This document shows positions 12,476-19,984 of a stretch of 23,423 bases of DNA, one piece after another. The first letter of the stretch is position 1, and each line of letters opens with the position of its first letter. Below the pieces are notes generated by a model. That model worked only from the letters and a program-made list of their open reading frames with translations. It did no database searches and was not told the origin of the DNA. The stretch comes from Candidatus Aenigmatarchaeota archaeon (GTDB lineage: Archaea; Aenigmatarchaeota; Aenigmatarchaeia; QMZS01), in NCBI GenBank assembly GCA_016932615.1, contig JAFGCN010000024.1, positions 1-23,423 of the forward strand. The letters run 5' to 3'. A program made the position numbers and the translations under genes.

Positions 12476-12985
12476 CTAAACTTTTGAGTAGCCACCAACA
12501 GCTTCACAAATATTCAGAATCTCAGTGTTGTAGGAGGCCACATCAAGGTTCATCAGGTATTCCTCCGAGCAGCAGCCGTTTGACCGAAAGCCATATCCGC
12601 TCACTTTTTCACCGGGCTTAAGGTCATTTGCGATGCAAAGCACAGACCCCTGGGCAGCGCCGGGAAGGCCAAGCGCTTTCCACCCAACTCCAGGCACATA
12701 TATCTCAAGGCCGCTGGCCCCGCCATCACTCCGGCAAAAAACAAATGCGTCAATTGTTGTGTTCCCGGTGTTCACAAGAGTGTACTTGCTCACATCTCCG
12801 GAAAAGCTTTCTGCCTCATAGAACAGTATTTCGCCATGCACTATCCTCTCTGCCTCTCCTCCTCCGATAAACATGCCTGTAAGGGGCGTGTAGCCAGAAA
12901 GCAAAACTGCCGCCAGGCCAATAGCCACCAGAAGAAGCAAAAATACTGCAAGCTTATTTCCCATAAGATTGTCAAGCCGCCCCAT
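12476..12985 (-). CDS. Signal-anchored secreted protein with shared surface module
   Basis: 169 residues. One N-terminal membrane helix (about 11-30, KLAVFLLLLVAIGLAAVLLS) is followed by the juxtamembrane motif YTPLTGMFIGGG and an extracytoplasmic domain. Residues about 68-153 form the module shared with the 215-residue protein and the C-terminus of the giant protein: YTLVNTGNTTIDAFVF, GLEIYVPGVGWKAL, a Cys (VLCIANDL), PGEKVSGYGFRS, and a final strand ending ASYN. Several Cys residues (FVFCR, NGCCS, NICEA) could form disulfides outside the cell. It lies 29 nt after the 831-residue gene as the last gene of the MinD operon and is convergent with the TraB-like gene (9 nt between stops). Confidence 0.7.
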   Translation of the reverse strand: MGRLDNLMGNKLAVFLLLLVAIGLAAVLLSGYTPLTGMFIGGGEAERIVHGEILFYEAESFSGDVSKYTLVNTGNTTIDAFVFCRSDGGASGLEIYVPGVGWKALGLPGAAQGSVLCIANDLKPGEKVSGYGFRSNGCCSEEYLMNLDVASYNTEILNICEAVGGYSKV

Positions 12986-13014
12986 AATTTAGTTCAGCCG
13001 ATAAGTATACAATT

Positions 13015-15510
13015 TCACTTTTCAGCGTCCTTTTTCTCGCCTTCTCCCTTCATAATCTCATCCCTTACCGCCCGGACTTTCTTTATGCCGGATTCCTGGG
13101 GCGACTGGCGGCGGTTTTCCGTGCGTTTTTTGGATATCAATAACACTAGGGCAATTACTACCAAAACAAGCAAAAATTCGATGCCGGAAGCCATTTCAGA
13201 AACTTTTGCCTCAGCGTCTTTTGCAAAAGCCACTGCATACCCTGTCAGCCCAATCCCTGTGCCTTCAGACTCGCCAGAATTCTGTGAAGAAGCTGTGGCG
13301 CTTTCCTCTTCCACGCCCCTAATGTTTGCAAGAAGGGACTTCTTTGCCTTGGCCTCACCATCTGCCACGAACTCGATGCTGTACTGGCTTTTGTAATCGC
13401 CTGCCAAATTTTTAGGGGTAACCCTCAATACAAAATTTCTCTCCTCACCGATACCAAGCTCTTCTATCGACTGTGGGCTTAAAAGCCAATCCTCAAAAGG
13501 AGAGTTCTCAACGTAAAGCGTAATGGCCTTAAGCGGCGCCTGCCCGGTGTTCCTGACCGAGCCCTGCACCTCAGAAGAGCGGTTTATGTCCATGTCCACG
13601 TAATTTGGAAGCGAAATCGTCAGCTCTTTTTTCTGGGCTGCCTTGTAAGGCCAAAATACGGTATTTGCATACAGGTATCCCTTCTCAGCCCTTATCTCTG
13701 CTGTATATGAGCCCTCCTCTCCCGGAGCTGAAAAAGCCATGGAAAAGCTTCCATCTCCACCAGTAACAGCTGTTAGCTCGCCCTGCCCTTTTGTCTTGAG
13801 GTAGACCGTGGCGTCTGAAACCCCATTGCCGTCACCGTCAACCACTTTGCCGCTCACGCTGATTCCCTCGCCAAGGAAATATTCTGTCCTGAGCCCTTCC
13901 TGCATCTCAAGACGGATGGACTTCCTCTCGCCGATTGCAAATGCGGCCCTGAAAAACGGGTCAACATTGAAGCTTGCAACGTAATTGTCGGTGTGTATGT
14001 TTCTTACCGGCTCCCAGGCAGACTTGCATGACCTGTCCGGGAAATTCCAGTCAAGGCACTGATAGATCTCCAGAAGGCCCTTGTCGATTCCGTAATCATC
14101 ATAGGGCAGCACAACCTCCGCATTCCTGAAGCCAAAGCCAAACTCAAAAGCAATGATTTTTTTTGAGCCGAATTCTGCGCCATCAAAGGAATCATACTTT
14201 ATCGGGCTCTGGCTGTACCTGCAAACCTCTGCCTCCGTAAGCTCTGCCTGGCGATAGAGTATGCTGCTCCTGTCTGAAAGCATCAGTTCAAGGTCATGCC
14301 AGCCAGGGATAATTCTGGCGTAATATTCGCCATTTCTTCCGGTCTGTATAACCTCCTCCGAGCCAATGCTAATTTCCGCACTGACGGGCTGCCCCTGTGA
14401 ATTCACAAGCTGGCCTTCAAGGGCAACAACATACCAGACCGGCAGTTCCTGGCTGCAGACCTCAGAGAGGTTCTCGTACGTTGCGCTTACCTCTAAGATA
14501 TATGGCTCAGAAGAAGGTTCCTTGAATGGAAGCGCAACCTCCAGAATCCAGAGATTATTCTCAGCGAGCCGAAAGCTCTTGATTTGCCTTTCCTCTCCAT
14601 CGAGATTTGCGCTGAACTTTATGTTAGTGGATTCGACCGCCCTGCCGCCCATCAGCAGTGTCCTTACGGTAATGTTAAGCGTAGTGGCCCCGGTAAGCTC
14701 ATATGGCTCTTCAGGAGGAATTATCTCCAAAGTCAGGGGATGAACAACCTCATAAGAGCTGTCTGAATAGTCCTCCGCAGTCTGATTCTGGTAAATTGCA
14801 ACCAGCCGAAGGGGAATGGTTTTTCCAAGGTCCGGCCTTTCGGGAAGGTCTGCGCTTATCGACCAGTATGAGCCGGAATTTTTCGGTGGCAGGACTTTTG
14901 GGTATGCCATTACATCGCTTCCAATATAGGCCTCAAAGCTTGCGCCGGACATAATCTTGCCTGCGTCTTTTCCATCCTTCCTGACGTCAGCCCAGAATGT
15001 TATGTTGTCGGAAGGGTAAAGCGTAAGCGCAGGGTTCTGGCCTGGAATATCAATTTTTACAATAGTGGCTGTCAGGCGGCTCACCCAGAAGGTTCTTGGC
15101 TGGGAAGAAACCGTGCCATTCTGCTCGCAGGAGGCAACAAGGGAATACTGGCCTTCGGAGATTCCGGTAAGCGTCTTTGAGATATGAATGCTTTCGCCCT
15201 TTATGAATTCCGAGTCGGAAATGAGAAGCTGGTAGCCGCCGGGCCCGCTTATGTTTGCGTATGCCTTTACCGCAGTCGAATTTTCGGAAGCGTTAAGGCA
15301 GAGAAATGAGACCTCCAGCTCGGAATTGTCGCCGGAAAGCCATATCTCAGGGCTTACTTCAAGCCCGGAGACTTCAAGCGAGAAAACGGGAAGGGGCAGG
15401 ATAAGGGCAAAAACAAGGCAAGCCAGGCAATTAAGGGCAATAGCAGCAGCAGACGTGAAGCAGGAGTTCCTGTGGTCCTTACGGGAAATTTCTGAAGCCA
15501 TAATTATCAT
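13015..15510 (-). CDS. Large secreted, C-terminally anchored Ig-like surface protein
   Basis: 831 residues. The N-terminal signal sequence (hydrophobic about 19-44, probably cut after PVFS) is followed by beta-sandwich domains rich in N-x-S/T sequons. Carboxypeptidase-regulatory-like domains lie at about 363-410 (LEGQLVNSQGQPVSAEISIG) and 550-613 (VSGKVVDGDGNGVSDATVYL, then GGDGSFSM). A CARDB/NPCBM-like domain at about 628-730 carries the N-x-G hallmark (SVRNTGQAPL). A Ser/Glu linker, the GLTGYAV motif, a membrane helix (777-793) and a charged cytoplasmic tail (KKRTENRR onward) complete it. It is therefore oriented outside with a C-terminal anchor. Its ATG overlaps the stop of the MinD-like gene by 4 nt (ATGA), so expression is coupled. 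Likely role: cell-surface or S-layer-associated protein. No enzymatic motif is seen. Confidence 0.8.
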   Translation of the reverse strand: MIIMASEISRKDHRNSCFTSAAAIALNCLACLVFALILPLPVFSLEVSGLEVSPEIWLSGDNSELEVSFLCLNASENSTAVKAYANISGPGGYQLLISDSEFIKGESIHISKTLTGISEGQYSLVASCEQNGTVSSQPRTFWVSRLTATIVKIDIPGQNPALTLYPSDNITFWADVRKDGKDAGKIMSGASFEAYIGSDVMAYPKVLPPKNSGSYWSISADLPERPDLGKTIPLRLVAIYQNQTAEDYSDSSYEVVHPLTLEIIPPEEPYELTGATTLNITVRTLLMGGRAVESTNIKFSANLDGEERQIKSFRLAENNLWILEVALPFKEPSSEPYILEVSATYENLSEVCSQELPVWYVVALEGQLVNSQGQPVSAEISIGSEEVIQTGRNGEYYARIIPGWHDLELMLSDRSSILYRQAELTEAEVCRYSQSPIKYDSFDGAEFGSKKIIAFEFGFGFRNAEVVLPYDDYGIDKGLLEIYQCLDWNFPDRSCKSAWEPVRNIHTDNYVASFNVDPFFRAAFAIGERKSIRLEMQEGLRTEYFLGEGISVSGKVVDGDGNGVSDATVYLKTKGQGELTAVTGGDGSFSMAFSAPGEEGSYTAEIRAEKGYLYANTVFWPYKAAQKKELTISLPNYVDMDINRSSEVQGSVRNTGQAPLKAITLYVENSPFEDWLLSPQSIEELGIGEERNFVLRVTPKNLAGDYKSQYSIEFVADGEAKAKKSLLANIRGVEEESATASSQNSGESEGTGIGLTGYAVAFAKDAEAKVSEMASGIEFLLVLVVIALVLLISKKRTENRRQSPQESGIKKVRAVRDEIMKGEGEKKDAEK

Positions 15511-16346
15511 AGTCTGAGCTTTTCGAGCGCCCTTCTGAGGGCAAGAAACCTTGGAGGCACGTAATTTTTCCTGAGCATTTTCGCGGCAATCGCCTTGAAC
15601 TGTATGGAGGAGGGTGAGTGCCTGCTGAGCGCGAGCACGGGAGTTCTCCTGTGAAGAGACTTCCTGATTGCAGGGTCCTCGGGGATTATACCTATCACCG
15701 GAGCATCCGCCATCAGCTCAATCTCTCCAATCGGCATTTCGTGGCAGTCGCCTTTATGCCGGTTAAGCACCACCCCCAGCACCTGCTTGTTCTTTTTCTT
15801 TCCGATCTGCACAATCTTGGAGGCATTCGTTACCGAAGGAAGGTCAGGAGTGGAAACAACTATAATCTCGTCGCAGGCATCGAGCACACTTAGCGCCTCA
15901 TAATCAATTCCGGGAGGCGAATCCAACAAGACCATGCCCTTAAGCTTCTGGACATGGTCTTTAAGAGCAGAAGTGTCCGCAGAAATGGAGCCAAGCGATA
16001 TCGAGGAAGGTATTATCATTATCCCTGCTGAGGTGACATAAGTCGCCTTTTCGATTGTCGACTTCTCATTGAGGACATCCTGGAGGGTATTATTGTAGGA
16101 GAACGTGCCAAGGTGAAAGCCAAGGTTCGAGGCGGTGGTGTCAGCGTCAACGACTGTGACCTTTCCTCCAAATTCGCCAATTGCCAGCCCCAGGTTTATG
16201 GCAAGAGTGGTCTTCCCAACGCCTCCCTTTCCTGAAACAATTCCAATAACCCTTCTTGGGGATTCCTCACTGTCCTTGCTCGAAATAATATTTATCTGGT
16301 TATCAATAGTGTATTCTCCTCTCTTCGGTATTAGGCCTAACACCAT
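15507..16346 (-). CDS. MinD/ParA-family P-loop ATPase
   Basis: 279 residues. The deviant Walker A motif GKGGVGKTT (residues 39-47) with its signature Lys, the switch VDADTTASNLGFHLG, a Walker B strand GMVLLDSPPGIDYEAL and the base-recognition region VLGVVLNRHKGD identify the SIMIBI MinD/ParA class, which dimerises on ATP at membranes or DNA. The last residues (FLALRRALEKLRL) form a basic amphipathic helix like the MinD membrane-targeting sequence. The ATG at 16346 has a TATA box 23 nt upstream and no Shine-Dalgarno. The gene leads an operon with two secreted proteins, so a role in positioning or assembling a surface structure is plausible but inferred. Archaeal genomes often carry several MinD paralogues, so no symbol is given. 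Confidence 0.92.
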   Translation of the reverse strand: MVLGLIPKRGEYTIDNQINIISSKDSEESPRRVIGIVSGKGGVGKTTLAINLGLAIGEFGGKVTVVDADTTASNLGFHLGTFSYNNTLQDVLNEKSTIEKATYVTSAGIMIIPSSISLGSISADTSALKDHVQKLKGMVLLDSPPGIDYEALSVLDACDEIIVVSTPDLPSVTNASKIVQIGKKKNKQVLGVVLNRHKGDCHEMPIGEIELMADAPVIGIIPEDPAIRKSLHRRTPVLALSRHSPSSIQFKAIAAKMLRKNYVPPRFLALRRALEKLRL

Positions 16347-16364
16347 AATATAGTATCAAATTAC

Positions 16365-16373
16365 CATATAAAT
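16365..16373 (-). promoter_or_regulatory. TATA box for the MinD-surface-protein operon
   Basis: ATTTATATG on the minus strand, centred about 23 nt before the ATG at 16346, inside a 122-nt spacer after the 490-residue gene. It suggests that this operon has its own promoter and is not merely read through from upstream. Confidence 0.55.
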
Positions 16374-16468
16374 CCAAATGTCCCCTAATCCGGGTTTTAA
16401 GGGCCTAACTCCCACCTGGGCCGGTTAAGGCCACCTCGAGCCAGACATTTGCGCGATTTTGGCAGGGT

Positions 16469-17941
16469 TCACCTTTGTGGCCCTTTTTTGGCAGGCGGGT
16501 TTTCCTCGCCCTGGCGCAAGGTCTTTTTGAATATGAAAAAGTACACCATGCAGATTTCAAGAAGCACGAGAAGCAGGAGCAGGGAAAGCAGGACAAACAT
16601 ATTGAGCCGCTCTATGCCTGGAAGCTTCTCTTTAAGCCCATCTTTAAGCCCCTTGCCCCTTTCAAGAGCCGCCTTGCACTCGTCAACTTCGCCAGAGTCA
16701 TAGTACATCAAAGCCCAGTCAAGCTGCTTCTTTGCGACCTTAAAAGTCTGGGTCACGTTGTGAACCTGGTAGATATAAAACATCCTGCCCAGCACTTCTT
16801 CTATGGAAACCAGGCCGTCTCCGAGCTCCTTTATGCCTGCCCTTATCGAAACATAGTCTATGCCTCTTGCAACAATCTGCACCGTCGAATTTCCCTGAAG
16901 GTATGCCGAATAGACCGTAAGGTTATGCGTGCCTTCGGCCAGATTGGCGGGAGGCCTTATTACTTCCATTGTTTCCAGAGTTTCAAGATTTTCTGTATAG
17001 TTAAGCTCAGGTATGAATATTTCGACGCTTTGAAGTGTATCGTTGCACACGTTGACGAGAGTAAGGTTTATCTGTGTGGGCTCGTCCGACTGGAGATTGG
17101 CAATGTGCGGCTCTACCCTTACGCAGTCAGTCGAATTTATTCCCGAGTACGGCCGTATGATGGTAAATTGCTTTGTCCAGTTCCAGGCGCCGTCATAAGC
17201 CCTTATGGTAACAACCGTCCTTTCATTCAGGACGCCAGATATTTCCACGGGAACAACTCTCTGCTTTTGCGGCTCAAGTGCGCCGATGACCCGGTTGTAT
17301 GAAAAGTTTGCGGGGCCGTTGGATCTGATTTCAAGCATTAACAGGTTCATGGCTGCCTCACCGTCATTTATAAGAGTGACATTTACATAGCTTACCGGCT
17401 TTGAATGCAAAACGACTGGCGGCACCTCAATTCTCAGAGACTTCCTTTTGGGAAGTGCCATTGCGCCTCCGCTCGGAGGGGCTTTTCCGGCAGGAGCTGT
17501 GGAGGGGGGTACAATTACGCTCTTTTCAGGCACGAGAAAAGCGACAGTTGCCGTCGCTGAAGGAATGATTGAGCCAGTGGCGGTCTCGTTATAGCTTGAG
17601 TTTATAGCGGGCTTCCCTGCGAGGGACTCGACTCGAAATAGAAGCCGGTAATTGCCTGCGGGGGCGCTTGCGGAATCGATTGAAACCATAAAGCTGGCGG
17701 TCTGGTTTGAAGGGCCCAATTCCATTTGAGAAGGGCTAAACGAGACAAACGGCTGGAGGGACTCCGTAAGGACAGCGAAAGTGACGTTGTGGGGGTATGG
17801 CTCAAGGTTTCTTATGGTAAAATTCTGGCTCGCTCCGGCAAGGGATACTGTGCCCAGGTTTGCATCCGCCGGGTAAACTCCAACCGACAGCACGGGGGAG
17901 GTAAGAGCAAGGAGAAAAACAAGAAAAAGAATGCCTCTCAT
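16469..17941 (-). CDS. Secreted Ig-like protein with C-terminal membrane anchor
   Basis: 490 residues. A signal peptide (MRGILFLVFLLALTSPVLS) is followed by a first beta domain (about 20-135; NFTIRNLEPYPHNVTFAVLT is typical of an NEW3/CARDB-like fold), a Pro-rich linker (VIVPPSTAPAGKAPPSGGAM), two further Ig-like domains with N-x-S/T sequons (YVNVTLINDGEAAMNLLMLE; INLTLVNVCNDTLQSVEIF), a helical stretch (about 375-440) and a membrane helix (about 446-471) with a short basic tail ending KKGPQR. The last of four genes in the surface operon, it begins 1 nt after the stop of the 215-residue gene. The mature part is outside the cell. Likely a structural or scaffold protein; no catalytic motif is visible. 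Confidence 0.78.
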   Translation of the reverse strand: MRGILFLVFLLALTSPVLSVGVYPADANLGTVSLAGASQNFTIRNLEPYPHNVTFAVLTESLQPFVSFSPSQMELGPSNQTASFMVSIDSASAPAGNYRLLFRVESLAGKPAINSSYNETATGSIIPSATATVAFLVPEKSVIVPPSTAPAGKAPPSGGAMALPKRKSLRIEVPPVVLHSKPVSYVNVTLINDGEAAMNLLMLEIRSNGPANFSYNRVIGALEPQKQRVVPVEISGVLNERTVVTIRAYDGAWNWTKQFTIIRPYSGINSTDCVRVEPHIANLQSDEPTQINLTLVNVCNDTLQSVEIFIPELNYTENLETLETMEVIRPPANLAEGTHNLTVYSAYLQGNSTVQIVARGIDYVSIRAGIKELGDGLVSIEEVLGRMFYIYQVHNVTQTFKVAKKQLDWALMYYDSGEVDECKAALERGKGLKDGLKEKLPGIERLNMFVLLSLLLLLVLLEICMVYFFIFKKTLRQGEENPPAKKGPQR

Positions 17942-17942
17942 G

Positions 17943-18590
17943 CTAGTTCCCCGGGGCTACATACGCCCCTGGTGATGTGCATGGATTTGAAGTTGCGCTG
18001 TTATAAGCGGTAATCCTCAGCCGCGAAATAAAGCCGCCCCCCGCATGTCCTGAAATACGAAAGTCAATTCCCGTAACCTTTCCCCCAACCGGAATGTTGT
18101 CTGCAAGGCAAAGCTCCAGAAGGTCTTTTTCCAGGTCCAGGTCTGAATCGCTTCCGTCGGGAATGTTTTTCCACCCAACGCCAGGGATATAGACCTGAAA
18201 CGCTCCGTTGTCCCTATCGACATCTATAACTTCAATGCCGTTGCTGAAGTCCTCAGCAGAGATAAGCACATCTGCGTACGTGCTTCCCCGGTTCTCAAGC
18301 GTGAATAGTTGGGTCTGCCCATCAAAGCTGTCGAATCCCCCGGCAGGCCCATCGTAAGTCCCGTTATAGCTGGGAGTCTCATTTGTAAAGTTCAGGAAGA
18401 ACTCAAAGACATTATCTGAAGGGTTCTCCTCATACATCGAAACCTCGACCTGGTCTATGATGCCAACATCGGTTGGGGTGAAAAAATCGCCGGTTATGTG
18501 AAGCTGGGTTTCGCCTGGCGAGGAAGATAAGACAAACACCAGTGCCAGTGAAACCCCTAGCGCAGCAAGCGCTAAATTTTTCTCTTCCAT
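17943..18590 (-). CDS. Signal-anchored secreted protein with shared surface module
   Basis: 215 residues. A short N-terminal membrane helix (about 6-23, LALAALGVSLALVFVLSS) anchors or exports an acidic, sequon-containing domain. Residues about 95-205 form the same module as in the 169-residue protein and the end of the giant protein: LFTLENRGSTYADVLI, FQVYIPGVGWKNIP, a Cys (LLELCLADNIPVG), KVTGIDFRISGHAGGG and a final strand ITAYN. The start has AGCAGGT just upstream and overlaps the end of the 469-residue gene by 19 nt. The resemblance to a major structural subunit (N-terminal hydrophobic helix, compact beta domain) is loose, and no class III pilin signal motif was seen. Confidence 0.7.
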   Translation of the reverse strand: MEEKNLALAALGVSLALVFVLSSSPGETQLHITGDFFTPTDVGIIDQVEVSMYEENPSDNVFEFFLNFTNETPSYNGTYDGPAGGFDSFDGQTQLFTLENRGSTYADVLISAEDFSNGIEVIDVDRDNGAFQVYIPGVGWKNIPDGSDSDLDLEKDLLELCLADNIPVGGKVTGIDFRISGHAGGGFISRLRITAYNSATSNPCTSPGAYVAPGN

Positions 18591-19981
18591 ACCTGCTTTC
18601 TTGGGTCCTTTTTCGACTCCCTCAAGTAAATAACCACGAGCAGCGCTGCAAGCACCAGTAGAATGAGTGGCTTCCTGCCTTCGACAAAGCCCGTGACAAT
18701 CCCGGTAAACCTCCCGGTAAGGGCTTCAAGGGTTCCCTCCCCGGTAAGAAAATCTGCAGAGTTGGAAACAGCGTCCAGGCTCGTCCACAATATCTTGGTC
18801 TGGTTTTCTCCAGCCGACTCAAGAACCGCCTCTATCTTAATGTTTCCGCCTGAAGAAGGCACCCAGTCCAGGTCCAGCACCTGGCTGCCAAATGGCTCAA
18901 TGTTACCGCTCCTCTGGAGCGCGTCAATCTTTGTGCCGTTCCCTGAGAAAAGGTTTAGCCAAAGCCGGAACTCTCCAGAAGTGCCATTAAGGTTTTCTAT
19001 GCCCACATATACAATCAGCCGCCTATCTTCAGTTATCTTTGAGTAGAGGTTTGTAATTCTTACCTCCCCGCTATTGTTTAAGAGAGGGTGTACATTTTTC
19101 GCAAGGTCAGCCGATTCACTGCCGCTCTGGGTGGTGCCAGTCCCGCCAATGCTTATGGTGCCAGCAGTTCCTGAAGTTGCCCCTCCGGAACCTGGCTTGC
19201 CCGACGGCTTGGACTCCCCAGTGGAGGATGAAGAGCTTCCAATGACGAAATTTTTGGAAACTGCGGAGCTTGTTTTGCCGGAATATTCAAGTTTCGCCGA
19301 TGCTTTGTATGTTGCGCCTTCGAGCTTTGAAACCGGATAGCTGAGCGTAACTGCTTTTTGCCCGCCCGGCTCCAGAAGGTACTGAGTCTTCCCGCGGACA
19401 GTTTCCCTGAGCTGGGTGGAAGAGCCATAGTACTTGCTGATGTCAACAGTTGGAAAAATGCCTGCCCGGACATTCCCGGTGTTCTCGCAGTAAAGCGTAA
19501 AAACCACGTTTTCAGAGCCCACGTTGACTACAAGGTCCCGAAGCGCCACACTTTCCATAACTTCCCCTCTCAAGGAAAAAGAAACCTCGATTACCGGGGA
19601 AGAAACCATCTGCACTCCAGACCCCTTGGGAGTGGACTCGGCGACAATCGTCAAAGTGTGGCTTCCCGGGCTTAGAGTCCCTTCTATTGGGACATTAATT
19701 GTCACGTTTACTGTTTTTGTCTCATTTGGCTGGAGAGTGAATTTTATAGGGTCCGTTCCCATATAGCCCTTCAGGTATTCTGAGCGGGGGGTCACCTTAA
19801 GCTCTATTTCCTGCGGCGAAGTTTCCTGGCTTTTTATTGTTACCGGCGCGCTGTAGCTTGTGGAAAACTCCAGCATTCCAAGGTTGCGGGGCTGGGAAAT
19901 CTCCAGGGCAAAAGCTGCCGAGGGGATTATCAGAACAAGCAGGATTGCAATTATGCCCCTCCAAAATGCGCTTTCTCTCAT
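18572..19981 (-). CDS. Secreted Ig-like protein with Ser/Gly linker and C-terminal anchor
   Basis: 469 residues. A signal peptide (residues 1-25, ending SAAFA) is followed by a first beta domain (about 26-137; APVTIKSQETSPQEIELKVT, then FTLQPNETKTVNVTINVP, a CARDB/NEW3-like pattern) and a second (about 140-247; VFTLYCENTGNVRAGIFP). A low-complexity Ser/Gly/Thr linker (about 249-290) is probably O-glycosylated. A third beta domain (about 305-400; RITNLYSKITEDRRLIVYVG) precedes the motif ALTGRFTGIVTGFVEG, a membrane helix (about 433-453) and a basic tail (RESKKDPRKQVWKRKI). It starts 3 nt after the giant gene and overlaps the next gene by 19 nt, so all are made from one message. Probable surface or cell-envelope structural protein. 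Confidence 0.78.
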   Translation of the reverse strand: MRESAFWRGIIAILLVLIIPSAAFALEISQPRNLGMLEFSTSYSAPVTIKSQETSPQEIELKVTPRSEYLKGYMGTDPIKFTLQPNETKTVNVTINVPIEGTLSPGSHTLTIVAESTPKGSGVQMVSSPVIEVSFSLRGEVMESVALRDLVVNVGSENVVFTLYCENTGNVRAGIFPTVDISKYYGSSTQLRETVRGKTQYLLEPGGQKAVTLSYPVSKLEGATYKASAKLEYSGKTSSAVSKNFVIGSSSSSTGESKPSGKPGSGGATSGTAGTISIGGTGTTQSGSESADLAKNVHPLLNNSGEVRITNLYSKITEDRRLIVYVGIENLNGTSGEFRLWLNLFSGNGTKIDALQRSGNIEPFGSQVLDLDWVPSSGGNIKIEAVLESAGENQTKILWTSLDAVSNSADFLTGEGTLEALTGRFTGIVTGFVEGRKPLILLVLAALLVVIYLRESKKDPRKQVWKRKI

Positions 19982-19984
19982 ATT

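Noticed and set aside
12836-13396. 186-residue + strand frame across the junction of the 169- and 831-residue genes
   Set aside because: It is antisense to two secreted-protein genes with clear signal or anchor helices and has no promoter or coherent domain.
16475-17302. 275-residue open frame on the + strand opposite the 490-residue surface gene
   Set aside because: It is the antisense shadow of a gene with signal peptide, Ig domains and membrane anchor. Its own translation has no coherent domain, and it would break the clean minus-strand operon.
17943-18590. The 215-residue protein as an archaeal class III pilin
   Set aside because: The short N-terminus before the hydrophobic helix looks pilin-like, but there is no basic/Gly prepilin cleavage motif and no FlaK-type context in the window.
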